In this document: piece by piece, positions 1 through 6,880 of the stretch
Layout: every line of letters begins with the position of its first letter
Position numbering within the stretch: position 1 is the stretch's first letter
NCBI GenBank assembly: GCA_963642145.1
Contig: CAVIFU010000018.1
Span: forward strand, 1 to 35,168
Length of the DNA: 35,168 nucleotides
Direction of reading: 5' to 3'
Source: Stercoripulliclostridium_A sp963642145
GTDB lineage: Bacteria > Bacillota > Clostridia > Christensenellales > DTU072
The notes under the pieces: model-generated
The model's input: only the letters and a program-made list of their open reading frames with translations
Told to the model about the DNA's origin: nothing
The model's database searches: none
Program-made: the position numbers and the translations under genes

Positions 1-44
1 GTTTATGTGGAGCCACGAACGGGGAAAATTATGAGAAGAGGGGC

Positions 45-72
45 TTTGGGGGACAAGAGCTGTCCCCCCAAA
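45..72. repeat. G/C-rich palindrome (possible bidirectional terminator)
   Basis: An 8-bp perfect stem (48-55 with 61-68) is closed by a 5-nt loop. It is flanked by TTT on the left and AAA on the right, with one extra C at 69 before the A tract. T/A-flanked G/C palindromes like this often end transcription in Firmicutes. No gene end is visible upstream in the window, so the role is uncertain. Confidence 0.45.
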
Positions 73-94
73 TATATTATAATCTATCCTTTAC

Positions 95-206
95 CGTCGC
101 CAACGGCGATGTATATCACCGCGTCACGAAGTGACGTGTATATCACCGCGCGAAAGCGCGCATATCACCGCGCCCATCGGGCGTGTATATCCCCGCATCT
201 GCGGGG
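95..206. repeat. Array of five hairpins with a constant linker
   Basis: Five short inverted repeats follow one another: 95-101/105-111, 122-127/131-136, 147-151/156-160 (GAAA tetraloop), 171-175/179-183 and 191-196/201-206. The stem sequences all differ but each is self-complementary. The first four are separated by almost the same linker, (TG)TATATCACCG, at about 111-121, 137-147 and 161-171, and a shortened TGTATAT precedes the last one. This is a modular hairpin array and not a CRISPR: the constant parts are only about 10 nt and the variable parts are palindromes. Confidence 0.75.
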
Positions 207-210
207 TTTT
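191..210 (+). terminator. Probable intrinsic terminator (last hairpin plus T run)
   Basis: A 6-bp all-G/C stem (191-196 with 201-206) with a 4-nt loop is followed directly by TTTT at 207-210. It would end transcription entering from the left and insulate the promoter at 252-280. Confidence 0.55.
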
Positions 211-251
211 CGACAAGTGTAGATAAATATATATAAATTTCGCAAGACGTA

Positions 252-280
252 TTGACTAATTTATAATAAATATATATAAT
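252..280 (+). promoter_or_regulatory. Sigma-A type promoter for the operon
   Basis: The -35 box TTGACT (252-257) and -10 box TATAAT (275-280) are separated by exactly 17 nt in an A/T-rich stretch. The expected transcription start is near 287, which leaves a leader of about 69 nt before the SPFH gene. It is the only promoter-like sequence of this quality seen before the chain of tightly spaced genes, so it probably drives all of them. Confidence 0.8.
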
Positions 281-355
281 AGTAGTCAGAATACGCTTAA
301 TTTGCGTGTGTTTTAGATAGCGCGCGAGATTAGGAGAAGGAAAAGGAGATTTTTT

Positions 356-1264
356 ATGTCAAATTTAGAAGTCAAAAAAAGAACTTCGGAAGATGTCGTT
401 TGCCGGAAAGTTCCCGCAGAGCTTACGCCCAACACCCTCGTTACGGCTGATTCCGGTTTAACTTTGTTCGTTGATGTGGACGGACAACACAAAGTTACCA
501 TGAAAACGTCTTTTACCGTCTACGAACTCTTGAATCCCGGCAAAAAGAATAAGCTCATCGGCGGTAACAAGGAGTACAAAGACGCCGTTATTTACGCGCT
601 TGACCAATCGTCGGAATTCGACGCGGAATGGGCCCTTGCGGGACCTTACGCCATACCCTGCCACGACGACGAACTCGACGTCGATTGCAACGCCGTCGCA
701 TTCGGCAGATATTACTACAGGGTGGAAAGCTTTTTCGATTTCCTCAACGCGTTCGGCAAGAACGAAGAAATTACGCGCGACGATATCAGGGAACTCCTCC
801 GCGGAGAGACTACCGGCATAATCAACGCCGTACTCGGCGCGGGCGTTTCGCAATACGGCGTAAAGGCGTGCAGGGACCACCTCGGCGAATATGCGGACGA
901 ACTCAAAGAAAAAATCAACAAACGCCTCATTTCCAAGGGCTTGACCGTTTACAACCTTGTCATCGAAAAACTCGATTACGATATGCGCCATAGAGAAATA
1001 AGGACCGGTATCGGCGAACTTAAGGTCGACGTCAAAGCGAAAAAGATTCGCAACGAAGGCGAACGCGATGACATAAAAACGAGAGCCGAAGAAGCGAATA
1101 CGGTGCTAATCCCGATAATGAACGCAGCTAACGGCATCAATGAAAAGCAACAAGCGGCAAAAAGAGAAGAGCGCGCTCGCAGAGAAAAATACTGCCCTCG
1201 TTGCGGAGAAGCCAACGACATTAGCGCGAACTACTGCTACAAATGCGGAGAAAAACTTAAATAA
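356..1264 (+). CDS. SPFH/Band-7 domain protein with C-terminal zinc ribbon (YdjI-like)
   Basis: This 302-residue protein has the layout of the bacterial YdjI branch of SPFH proteins, often labelled virion core protein. Residues about 10-225 look like an SPFH beta/alpha domain, with the family-like stretches AFGRYYYRVE and GLTVYNLVIEKLDY. A charged helix follows (about 225-275), then a zinc ribbon with C280, C283, C294 and C297. SPFH proteins form membrane-associated scaffolds, and in Bacillus subtilis YdjI works with the PspA-family (ESCRT-III superfamily) protein of the ydjFGHI operon. That matches the Snf7-like genes found here just downstream. No transmembrane segment is visible, so membrane contact would be peripheral. 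The start is supported by AAAAGGAG at 341-348, 7 nt before ATG. It is the first gene after the 252-280 promoter. I am sure of the fold class, less so of the exact subfamily. Confidence 0.8.
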   Translation: MSNLEVKKRTSEDVVCRKVPAELTPNTLVTADSGLTLFVDVDGQHKVTMKTSFTVYELLNPGKKNKLIGGNKEYKDAVIYALDQSSEFDAEWALAGPYAIPCHDDELDVDCNAVAFGRYYYRVESFFDFLNAFGKNEEITRDDIRELLRGETTGIINAVLGAGVSQYGVKACRDHLGEYADELKEKINKRLISKGLTVYNLVIEKLDYDMRHREIRTGIGELKVDVKAKKIRNEGERDDIKTRAEEANTVLIPIMNAANGINEKQQAAKREERARREKYCPRCGEANDISANYCYKCGEKLK

Positions 1265-1283
1265 CAAAGGAAGGAGATAGAAA

Positions 1284-2192
1284 ATGGGACTTTTCGGATA
1301 TAATCAGACCGATTACGCAAAAAACTCGGCTAAATTCAACGATAAGCTNNNNNNNNNNNNNNNNNNNNNNNNNNNNNNNNNNNNNNNNNNNNNNNNNNNN
1401 NNNNNNNNNNNNNNNNNNNNNNNNNNNNNNNNNNNNNNNNNNNNNNNNNNNNNNNNNNNNNNNNNNNNNNNNNNNNNNNNNNNNNNNNNNNNNNNNNNNN
1501 NNNNNNNNNNNNNNNNNNNNNNNNNNNNNNNNNNNNNNNNNNNNNNNNNNNNNNNNNNNNNNNNNNNNNNNNNNNNNNNNNNNNNNNNNNNNNNNNNNNN
1601 NNNNNNNNNNNNNNNNNNNNNNNNNNNNNNNNNNNNNNNNNNNNNNNNNNNNNNNNNNNNNNNNNNNNNNNNNNNNNNNNNNNNNNNNNNNNNNNNNNNN
1701 NNNNNNNNNNNNNNNNNNNNNNNNNNNNNNNNNNNNGAAAAGCTCCCGGACGGACATCCCGATCTCGAAATAATCGCCGAAGACTGGGAAGACCTCGAAC
1801 ACGAGAAGAAGAGCCTCGAAGCCAATATCGAGGTGTATAGGAACCGTCACGACGCCAACCTTGCGGTAATAGACGTTACCAAGAGGGGCTCGGCGTATAA
1901 AGCGTTGCCGGAGAAGATCGTCGACGTCAAGGAATTCGATAAGATGACGGCAGACCTTATGCGCGTAGCGGTGGATGAAGCCAATTACGTAGACACCATA
2001 GTGGAAAAATCGGAGGATGCGCTCAAAGACGTAGACGGCGGCAGACGTTCGTCCAACGCCGGCCGTTCGGCGTTCCACAGCATACGCGCGGCAAGACAAG
2101 AGAACGCAATGGAAAACGATATAGAAAACGCCACCGTGGAAAAATCGAATTTCAGCGCGAACAATCCGTTTGCAAGCAAATTAAAGAGATAG
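1284..2192 (+). CDS. Helical protein of unknown function, interrupted by an assembly gap
   Basis: The gene begins MGLFGYNQTDYAKN after an AAGGAGATAG ribosome binding site and continues, in frame across 388 N, to a charged, helix-rich C-terminal half. Residues about 152-190 look like a coiled coil (EDWEDLEHEKKSLEANIEVY), followed by further helices and a Ser/Asn-rich basic tail ending FASKLKR. The nominal length is 302 residues, but about 130 of them are unread. I do not recognise the family. Its place between the SPFH gene and the first Snf7-like gene, its helical content and its MGLF start (as in several ESCRT-III-type proteins with a short membrane-inserting N-terminus) suggest an accessory or a third ESCRT-like subunit. 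That is inference only. Confidence 0.6.
   Translation: MGLFGYNQTDYAKNSAKFNDKXXXXXXXXXXXXXXXXXXXXXXXXXXXXXXXXXXXXXXXXXXXXXXXXXXXXXXXXXXXXXXXXXXXXXXXXXXXXXXXXXXXXXXXXXXXXXXXXXXXXXXXXXXXXXXXXXXXXXXXXXXXXXXXXXXEKLPDGHPDLEIIAEDWEDLEHEKKSLEANIEVYRNRHDANLAVIDVTKRGSAYKALPEKIVDVKEFDKMTADLMRVAVDEANYVDTIVEKSEDALKDVDGGRRSSNAGRSAFHSIRAARQENAMENDIENATVEKSNFSANNPFASKLKR
1349..1736. other. Assembly gap (388 N)
   Basis: A run of 388 undetermined bases inside the second gene. The reading frame before and after agrees if the length is right, which supports one continuous gene, but the gap size may be an estimate. Confidence 0.99.
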
Positions 2193-2203
2193 AGAGGTAA
2201 ACA

Positions 2204-2854
2204 ATGCTCGGACTTAAAGAGAGAAAGCAAAGGAAAGAAGAGGAAGCGGCTGCCGCCAAAGCGGAAGCCGAATTCCAAGCCAAGCAGACGGCGAAGCAAG
2301 AGAAGAGAAAGATAGAAAAAACCATCGGCAACATCGACCAAACCATCGAAAATTTCATGCAGAAAGCCATTGTCGCCAAGGGCAAAGGCAACGTTGACGT
2401 TTACCAAAAGTGCGTCGGGTTCATCAAGGTGTGCAAAATGCGCAGAACGCAGGCGGAAAACGCCTTGTTCACCATCGAATCGATGGAACTCATGAAGGAG
2501 ATCGCGGACAATTCCTCGGCGTTACTCGAGTCCATGGGCAACGTTATGAGCACTTTGGGCGCGCTTTCTGTGGATAAATCCGTCCTCATGGCGACCCAAA
2601 AGAATTACCAAAAGACGCAACTCGAACTCGATAAGCAATCGGCAACGATAGAATCCATGTTGGGCTCTATGGAGATGCTTGCCGAATCGAGCTCCGACAA
2701 TCTGTCCGTTGACGACGGCGCCATCGAAGCGGAGATAGCCAAGCGCGCGGGAGACGGATTGGATGACTTAGACATAGGCGGATCGTTTTCCGGGTCTTCC
2801 GCGGACGGTATTGACGACGACCTCGAGCGTTTGAAGAAGTTGGTTAACGGTTAA
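2204..2854 (+). CDS. Snf7/ESCRT-III-like coiled-coil protein 1 with C-terminal MIM-like motif
   Basis: This 216-residue, almost entirely helical protein has the charge layout of ESCRT-III subunits. The N-terminal helix is strongly charged and basic (KERKQRKEEE onward), a helical hairpin core spans about 35-165, and the C-terminal third is acidic. The core has the pattern A..AkgkGNvd.Y...v.fiK..k.rr..ae, which resembles the alpha1-alpha2 turn of the Snf7 family. The last residues read D204-D-D-L207-E-R-L210-K-K-L-V214, the same register as the end of the second Snf7-like protein (4063-4641). They resemble the MIM1 motif that binds MIT domains of Vps4. The neighbouring ATPase gene starts 11 nt downstream and has an MIT-like N-terminus. 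The likely role is a filament-forming membrane-remodelling subunit. A PspA relative or an unrelated coiled coil cannot be excluded without structure prediction. Ribosome binding site AGAGAGG at 2191-2197. Confidence 0.7.
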   Translation: MLGLKERKQRKEEEAAAAKAEAEFQAKQTAKQEKRKIEKTIGNIDQTIENFMQKAIVAKGKGNVDVYQKCVGFIKVCKMRRTQAENALFTIESMELMKEIADNSSALLESMGNVMSTLGALSVDKSVLMATQKNYQKTQLELDKQSATIESMLGSMEMLAESSSDNLSVDDGAIEAEIAKRAGDGLDDLDIGGSFSGSSADGIDDDLERLKKLVNG

Positions 2855-2865
2855 GGGGAGCTGCT

Positions 2866-4044
2866 ATGGACAACAAGTACGTTCTGGAGAACAGCTACCA
2901 AGTCAACAAAGAAAGCGCTCAGAGATACGTCAACCAAAACAATCTGCCCGAAGCCAAAGCCGCCTTGCAAAAGGCGCTTAAAGCCTGTATCGGCTTGATA
3001 GAGTGTTCGGTGGGGAGCGACAAGGCGCGCTACAAAGCCAACGCCCAATCGATAGCGAGTTTGCTCGAAAAAATAAACGAAAAGCTTGCTTCTGCCGAAA
3101 AAACGAAATCTCCCGTCCAATCCAAGCCGACGACGCAAAATAAATCAAAGTCCCGTAAGGACGGAGAAAATGACGGCGAACAAGAACCGCCCGCGCTGAC
3201 TGTGGCAGAAGCCCTCGACCAACTCAACTCTTTGGAGGGTTTGGGACGAGTCAAAGACGACGTCAAAAAGCTCGTAGAGAGGCTTACCGTGTTCAAACAG
3301 CGCAAGGAAATGGGCTTGCCCGTTCCGCCTATAAGCTATCACATGGTGTTCCTCGGCAACCCCGGCACCGGCAAAACGACGGTCGCGCGTATCATGGCGA
3401 GTATTTACAGAGCGCTCGGCGTGCTCAGCAAAGGTCAACTCGTGGAAACGTCGCGCAAAGACCTCGTTGCCGAATACATCGGGCAGACGGCTCCCAAGAC
3501 TCAACAAAAGATTGACGAGGCTTTGGGCGGAGTGCTCTTTGTGGACGAAGCCTATATGCTCAACGGCGGTAGCAAAAACGATTTCGGACAGGAAGCGATA
3601 GACACCATCCTCAAAGCGATGGAGGACAACAGAGAGGATTTTGTGGTGATCGTCGCGGGATACGACGATCTGATGAAGAGCTTTATAGATTCCAACCCCG
3701 GACTGAGTTCGAGGTTCAACAACAACATCAAGTTCGCCGATTATACCGGGGAAGAGATGTTCAATATATTCAACATTTACTGCAAGAAGTCCGCTTACGT
3801 ATTGAGTCCCGAGTGCGACAAAATGCTCAGGGAGTACCTTAACGGCATTTACGCCAAGCATGACAGGGCTTTCGGCAACGCGCGCGGAGTGCGCAACGTG
3901 TTTGAAGAAGTCGTCAAGGCGCAAGCTCACAGAGTGTGGGAGCTCGGCGGCAAGTGCAGTAAACAAACGCTTACGGAGATATTGCCCGAGGATATTCGCG
4001 ACGGCATCAAATCGTACGAGATGAATAAACTCGACAAAAAATAA
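2866..4044 (+). CDS. MIT-like domain plus CbxX/EccA-type AAA+ ATPase
   Basis: This is a 392-residue protein. Residues 1-80 are a three-helix stretch with MIT-like spacing (LPEAKAALQKALKA, then K53-A-R-Y56), followed by a low-complexity linker (about 80-110). The AAA+ domain of the CbxX/CfqX/EccA/SpoVK class covers about 112-385: Walker A GNPGTGKTT (164-172), pore-loop region AEYIGQT (202-208), Walker B LFVDEAY with D227/E228, arginine finger R283 in LSSRFN, and sensor-2 GNARGVRN (337-344). All catalytic residues are present, so it should be an active hexameric remodeller. An MIT-type domain ahead of an AAA+ ring is the layout of Vps4, the ESCRT-III disassembly ATPase. The gene sits between two Snf7-like genes, which are the obvious substrates. 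Type VII secretion EccA is the main alternative, but no WXG100 or EccC gene is present. Confidence 0.82.
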   Translation: MDNKYVLENSYQVNKESAQRYVNQNNLPEAKAALQKALKACIGLIECSVGSDKARYKANAQSIASLLEKINEKLASAEKTKSPVQSKPTTQNKSKSRKDGENDGEQEPPALTVAEALDQLNSLEGLGRVKDDVKKLVERLTVFKQRKEMGLPVPPISYHMVFLGNPGTGKTTVARIMASIYRALGVLSKGQLVETSRKDLVAEYIGQTAPKTQQKIDEALGGVLFVDEAYMLNGGSKNDFGQEAIDTILKAMEDNREDFVVIVAGYDDLMKSFIDSNPGLSSRFNNNIKFADYTGEEMFNIFNIYCKKSAYVLSPECDKMLREYLNGIYAKHDRAFGNARGVRNVFEEVVKAQAHRVWELGGKCSKQTLTEILPEDIRDGIKSYEMNKLDKK

Positions 4045-4062
4045 AGAGAAGAAGGATTGAGT

Positions 4063-4641
4063 ATGAAACTATTTAAGAGCAAAGAAGAAAAAGCCCAAGA
4101 AAAAAGAGCCGAAGTGCGCAAATCCATGCGCGAGCTCAAAAACCGCATAGCCAAGCTCAAAGCGCAGGAGAACAAGTACATCGAGGCTGCCCAAGTAGCC
4201 ATGCGCGAGGAACTCCCGGAGCAGGTTCAGCTTGCCAAGAGCGCGCTCAAATCCACAATTGCGGAGAGAAAACGCACATACAAAATGTTGCTTAACGCGG
4301 AAATCATATCTCAGATGAAGGATACCGCGCAGATGACGGAATCGTTCCTCAACGCCGTGCACATCATCAGCAAGGAAATTGCCGGCAGTACGTCGAGGGA
4401 CATGACCAAACTTACCAACGAACTCAAACTTGCCATGGACAAAGTGGCAGGACAAACCGAAGACTTAGACGCCATGTTGCAAGATTCCCAAGAGGATATG
4501 GGTGACTACACCGCCGAAAGCGAACTTGTAAGCGACGACGAAGTGGAAAAACTTATATACGGAGCAAAGGGCGCCGCGGATACGGAAGGGGACGATATAG
4601 ACGCGGAATTAGCCAAGATTAAGCGCACGTTAGACGAATGA
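4063..4641 (+). CDS. Snf7/ESCRT-III-like coiled-coil protein 2 with C-terminal MIM-like motif
   Basis: The ATG at 4063 is preferred over an upstream in-frame TTG at 4057 because GAAGGA (4051-4056) lies 6 nt before it; this gives 192 residues. The protein starts MKLFKSKEEK and has a basic first helix, a long helical core and an acidic tail, like the first Snf7-like protein (2204-2854). The two share the order of features: a hairpin with a basic turn (IAERKRTYKMLL here, FIKVCKMRRTQAENAL there), then an IE/AE..sqMkd.a...es.L helix. The C-terminus is D180-A-E-L183-A-K-I186-K-R-T-L190, matching the first protein position by position in its key residues. The likely role is a second subunit of an ESCRT-III-type filament. 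The sequence identity between the two is low, so the homology call rests on layout and end motif. Confidence 0.68.
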   Translation: MKLFKSKEEKAQEKRAEVRKSMRELKNRIAKLKAQENKYIEAAQVAMREELPEQVQLAKSALKSTIAERKRTYKMLLNAEIISQMKDTAQMTESFLNAVHIISKEIAGSTSRDMTKLTNELKLAMDKVAGQTEDLDAMLQDSQEDMGDYTAESELVSDDEVEKLIYGAKGAADTEGDDIDAELAKIKRTLDE

Positions 4642-4657
4642 GTATCGGGGAGAAGAG

Positions 4658-6868
4658 ATGGAAATTGACTCCGCAAAAGCATCGAAATACATAAGTGAAG
4701 CAAGAAGGCTTTATACGGAAGGTCGCAAAACGGAAGCAGTCAGGCTTTTGGTTATGGCGGCGGAATGCGTGAGGAACCTCGTAGTCAAAAGTACGGGCAA
4801 AGAAAAGGCAAAGTACGTAGCCCAATGCAAAACTATAATGGAGATGGCGTCCGGCATGGCGGAAGGGATAAAAGCCGATAAGCAAAAGGCTCGAATTTCC
4901 GCGCAGACCAAAGACTCTTCGGAAGCGCATCCGAACGAAAACGCGCCCGACGTCAAGACCCCCGTAACGCCTGCCGATGACGGCAAGGCGGATTCCGCAA
5001 ACAAAAAACCCGAGGGCGGTAAGACCAAAAAGGTAGGGTTCAACGATTCTCTGAGCCCCAAAAAGCTAAACGACTACATCGGACAGCCGCAAGCGGTCAA
5101 CGCCGTCAGGGATCTAATCACGGCGTCCATCCTCAAACACAGCGCCATGCCGCACATCATTTTGTACGGCTCGCACGGGCTCGGCAAAACGACTTTTGCC
5201 AAGATAATCGCCAATGAGGTCAACGCGGGATTTATCGAGGTCAACGTCACCGGGATTAACCCCAAGGAAATGATCGCCATCCTCAAAAAACTCCAACCGC
5301 GCGACATTCTGTTCATAGACGAGATACACACGTTGCCTTTGGCAGTGGCGGAATCCATACTTTACTCCGCCATGCAGGACGGCAAAGTCACCTACACCGA
5401 GGGCAAAGGAAGATCCGCGCATACGGAAACGCTTGTCCTCCCTCCGTTTACGCTTATAGGCGCAACTACGGAGATAGGCAAACTCGCCAAGCCGTTTACC
5501 CAACGCGCCATACAGGTAAGACTTGTGGAATATTCCGACGAAGTGCTCGGCGGTATCATCAAGAAGTCTTTCTACAAGCTCGGGATGAACATTGCGGACG
5601 AAGAAGCCTTGTATATTGCCAAACGTTGTCGCAACAATCCGCGTATTGCCAACAACACCGTCAAACGCATATCGGACAAGGCCCTCGTCAAGTACGTGGC
5701 GGAGAACAATCTGCCGGTTACGGGAGAGCTTACCGACGCGGAGAAGGTGCGCGCCCTCGGCATAACCATACAGCGCTCGGTAATAGACGGATTCTTTGAA
5801 GAAAACGGCATAGACCAATACGGACTCGAAAAGGGCGACAGAGAACTTCTGAGGCTCATAATCAAGAGATACAACGGCGGACCCGTGGGCATCGACACTC
5901 TGTCCAAGGCGTTGAACGAGAGCAACAACGTCGTATCCGAAAAGTACGAGGCGTATCTGATAAAGAAAGGCTTTTTGCGCATAGATCGCGACGGTCGCGT
6001 AGTCATGCCGGCAGGATACAAAGCGCTCGGGCTTCCCGTGCCGGAAGGTTTGGAGGGTTCCGAAAACGCCGGTACGCCCGATTCCGCAAACAGCAACGCC
6101 GTCAAGGACGAAACGCCCAAGATAGAGCCGCGCAAGGTCATAGCCTGCCTTGTTCCGGACGCGCGCAAGTGCCAAAAGGTAGAGGACCTCATTGTTTATC
6201 CCGACAACGTCAAGATATACAAAGAGGGTTTGGACGAGTTGTTCCCGCCGGTAGAAAAACCGGTTGTCGAAGACACGCCCAAGCACCGCAGTTACTTAGA
6301 GATAGAGTTTTCCAAGCACAAGCGCGTGATCGAGTGCGATTCTTACTTAGAGAGTAAATTCGCAATTTGCATGGCAAGCGTGGGATATCTGCAAGACATC
6401 AATTCGCAAACGCTCGAACTTGCTTACATTTCGCAAGCGCTTGCGGACAGAAGATATTTTCCCGATTTCGTTATCAAAGACTACAAAGGCAGAATTGCCG
6501 TAATAGAGATGAAAAATTACGACATGATGTCGTACCACCTAAACATCGACAAGTACGAGAAGCTCAAAGAATATTGCATAGAGCACGGTTACGGATATGC
6601 CGAGATAATGAAGGCGTACAAGAGCGAAAGCTACGTAAGCTTGGAACAGCTCAAAAATCCGCCCGAGCCCATAGATCCGTCGCTTGCGGAATGCGTATAC
6701 AAGAAACTCGAGGATCCGAACGTCGAATTCACGGAAGAGGACTACAAAGCCTACCTCGAAGAGCATCCCGACGTCCCGAAAACGGCAATTTACACCTTGC
6801 TTTTGAACGACAGAGGACTCAAAAATCAGGATAGGGACGGCTGTAATCTGAAGATAGTCAAAAATTAG
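4658..6868 (+). CDS. MIT-like / RuvB-like AAA+ / TnsA-like PD-(D/E)XK nuclease fusion
   Basis: A 736-residue protein with three parts. Residues 1-75 are an MIT-like helical domain matching the one in the CbxX-type ATPase two genes upstream (K50-A-K-Y53 and the same helix spacing). Residues about 125-465 are a full RuvB-like region: LNDYIGQ, Walker A GSHGLGKTT (171-179), Walker B D221-E222-I-H, TLIGATTE sensor 1, R283 at the arginine-finger place, PRIAN sensor 2 (R329), and the RuvB winged-helix end with GGPVGIDTL and YLIKKGFL. Residues about 555-690 look like a TnsA-type PD-(D/E)XK domain: YLES helix, FPDF with D603, then E617-M-K619. Housekeeping RuvB is about 330-350 residues and has neither extra domain, so this is not the normal Holliday-junction motor. 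It may couple an ESCRT-like membrane system to DNA or protein remodelling. The architecture is read from sequence; the function is inferred. Confidence 0.82.
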   Translation: MEIDSAKASKYISEARRLYTEGRKTEAVRLLVMAAECVRNLVVKSTGKEKAKYVAQCKTIMEMASGMAEGIKADKQKARISAQTKDSSEAHPNENAPDVKTPVTPADDGKADSANKKPEGGKTKKVGFNDSLSPKKLNDYIGQPQAVNAVRDLITASILKHSAMPHIILYGSHGLGKTTFAKIIANEVNAGFIEVNVTGINPKEMIAILKKLQPRDILFIDEIHTLPLAVAESILYSAMQDGKVTYTEGKGRSAHTETLVLPPFTLIGATTEIGKLAKPFTQRAIQVRLVEYSDEVLGGIIKKSFYKLGMNIADEEALYIAKRCRNNPRIANNTVKRISDKALVKYVAENNLPVTGELTDAEKVRALGITIQRSVIDGFFEENGIDQYGLEKGDRELLRLIIKRYNGGPVGIDTLSKALNESNNVVSEKYEAYLIKKGFLRIDRDGRVVMPAGYKALGLPVPEGLEGSENAGTPDSANSNAVKDETPKIEPRKVIACLVPDARKCQKVEDLIVYPDNVKIYKEGLDELFPPVEKPVVEDTPKHRSYLEIEFSKHKRVIECDSYLESKFAICMASVGYLQDINSQTLELAYISQALADRRYFPDFVIKDYKGRIAVIEMKNYDMMSYHLNIDKYEKLKEYCIEHGYGYAEIMKAYKSESYVSLEQLKNPPEPIDPSLAECVYKKLEDPNVEFTEEDYKAYLEEHPDVPKTAIYTLLLNDRGLKNQDRDGCNLKIVKN

Positions 6869-6880
6869 TCGGGGACGGAG

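Noticed and set aside
95..206. CRISPR-like reading of the TATATCACCG repeats
   Set aside because: Repeats of about 10 nt with palindromic inserts of 12-20 nt do not fit CRISPR repeat or spacer lengths, and no cas genes are present.
7..222. A 71-codon + strand open frame over the leader region
   Set aside because: It runs through the palindrome and the hairpin array, has no ribosome binding site and encodes repeated linker text, so it is chance.
2866..4044. EccA of a type VII secretion system
   Set aside because: The AAA+ class fits, but the N-terminal domain is short and MIT-like and not the longer TPR domain of EccA, and no WXG100, EccC or EccB gene is present.
5114..6286. A 390-codon antisense open frame
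   Set aside because: It lies wholly opposite the RuvB-like coding region, whose motifs are unmistakable. It is a shadow.
4658..6868. Housekeeping Holliday-junction RuvB
   Set aside because: The extra N- and C-terminal domains, the absence of ruvA or ruvC nearby and the operon context argue for a specialised paralogue, so no gene symbol was given.
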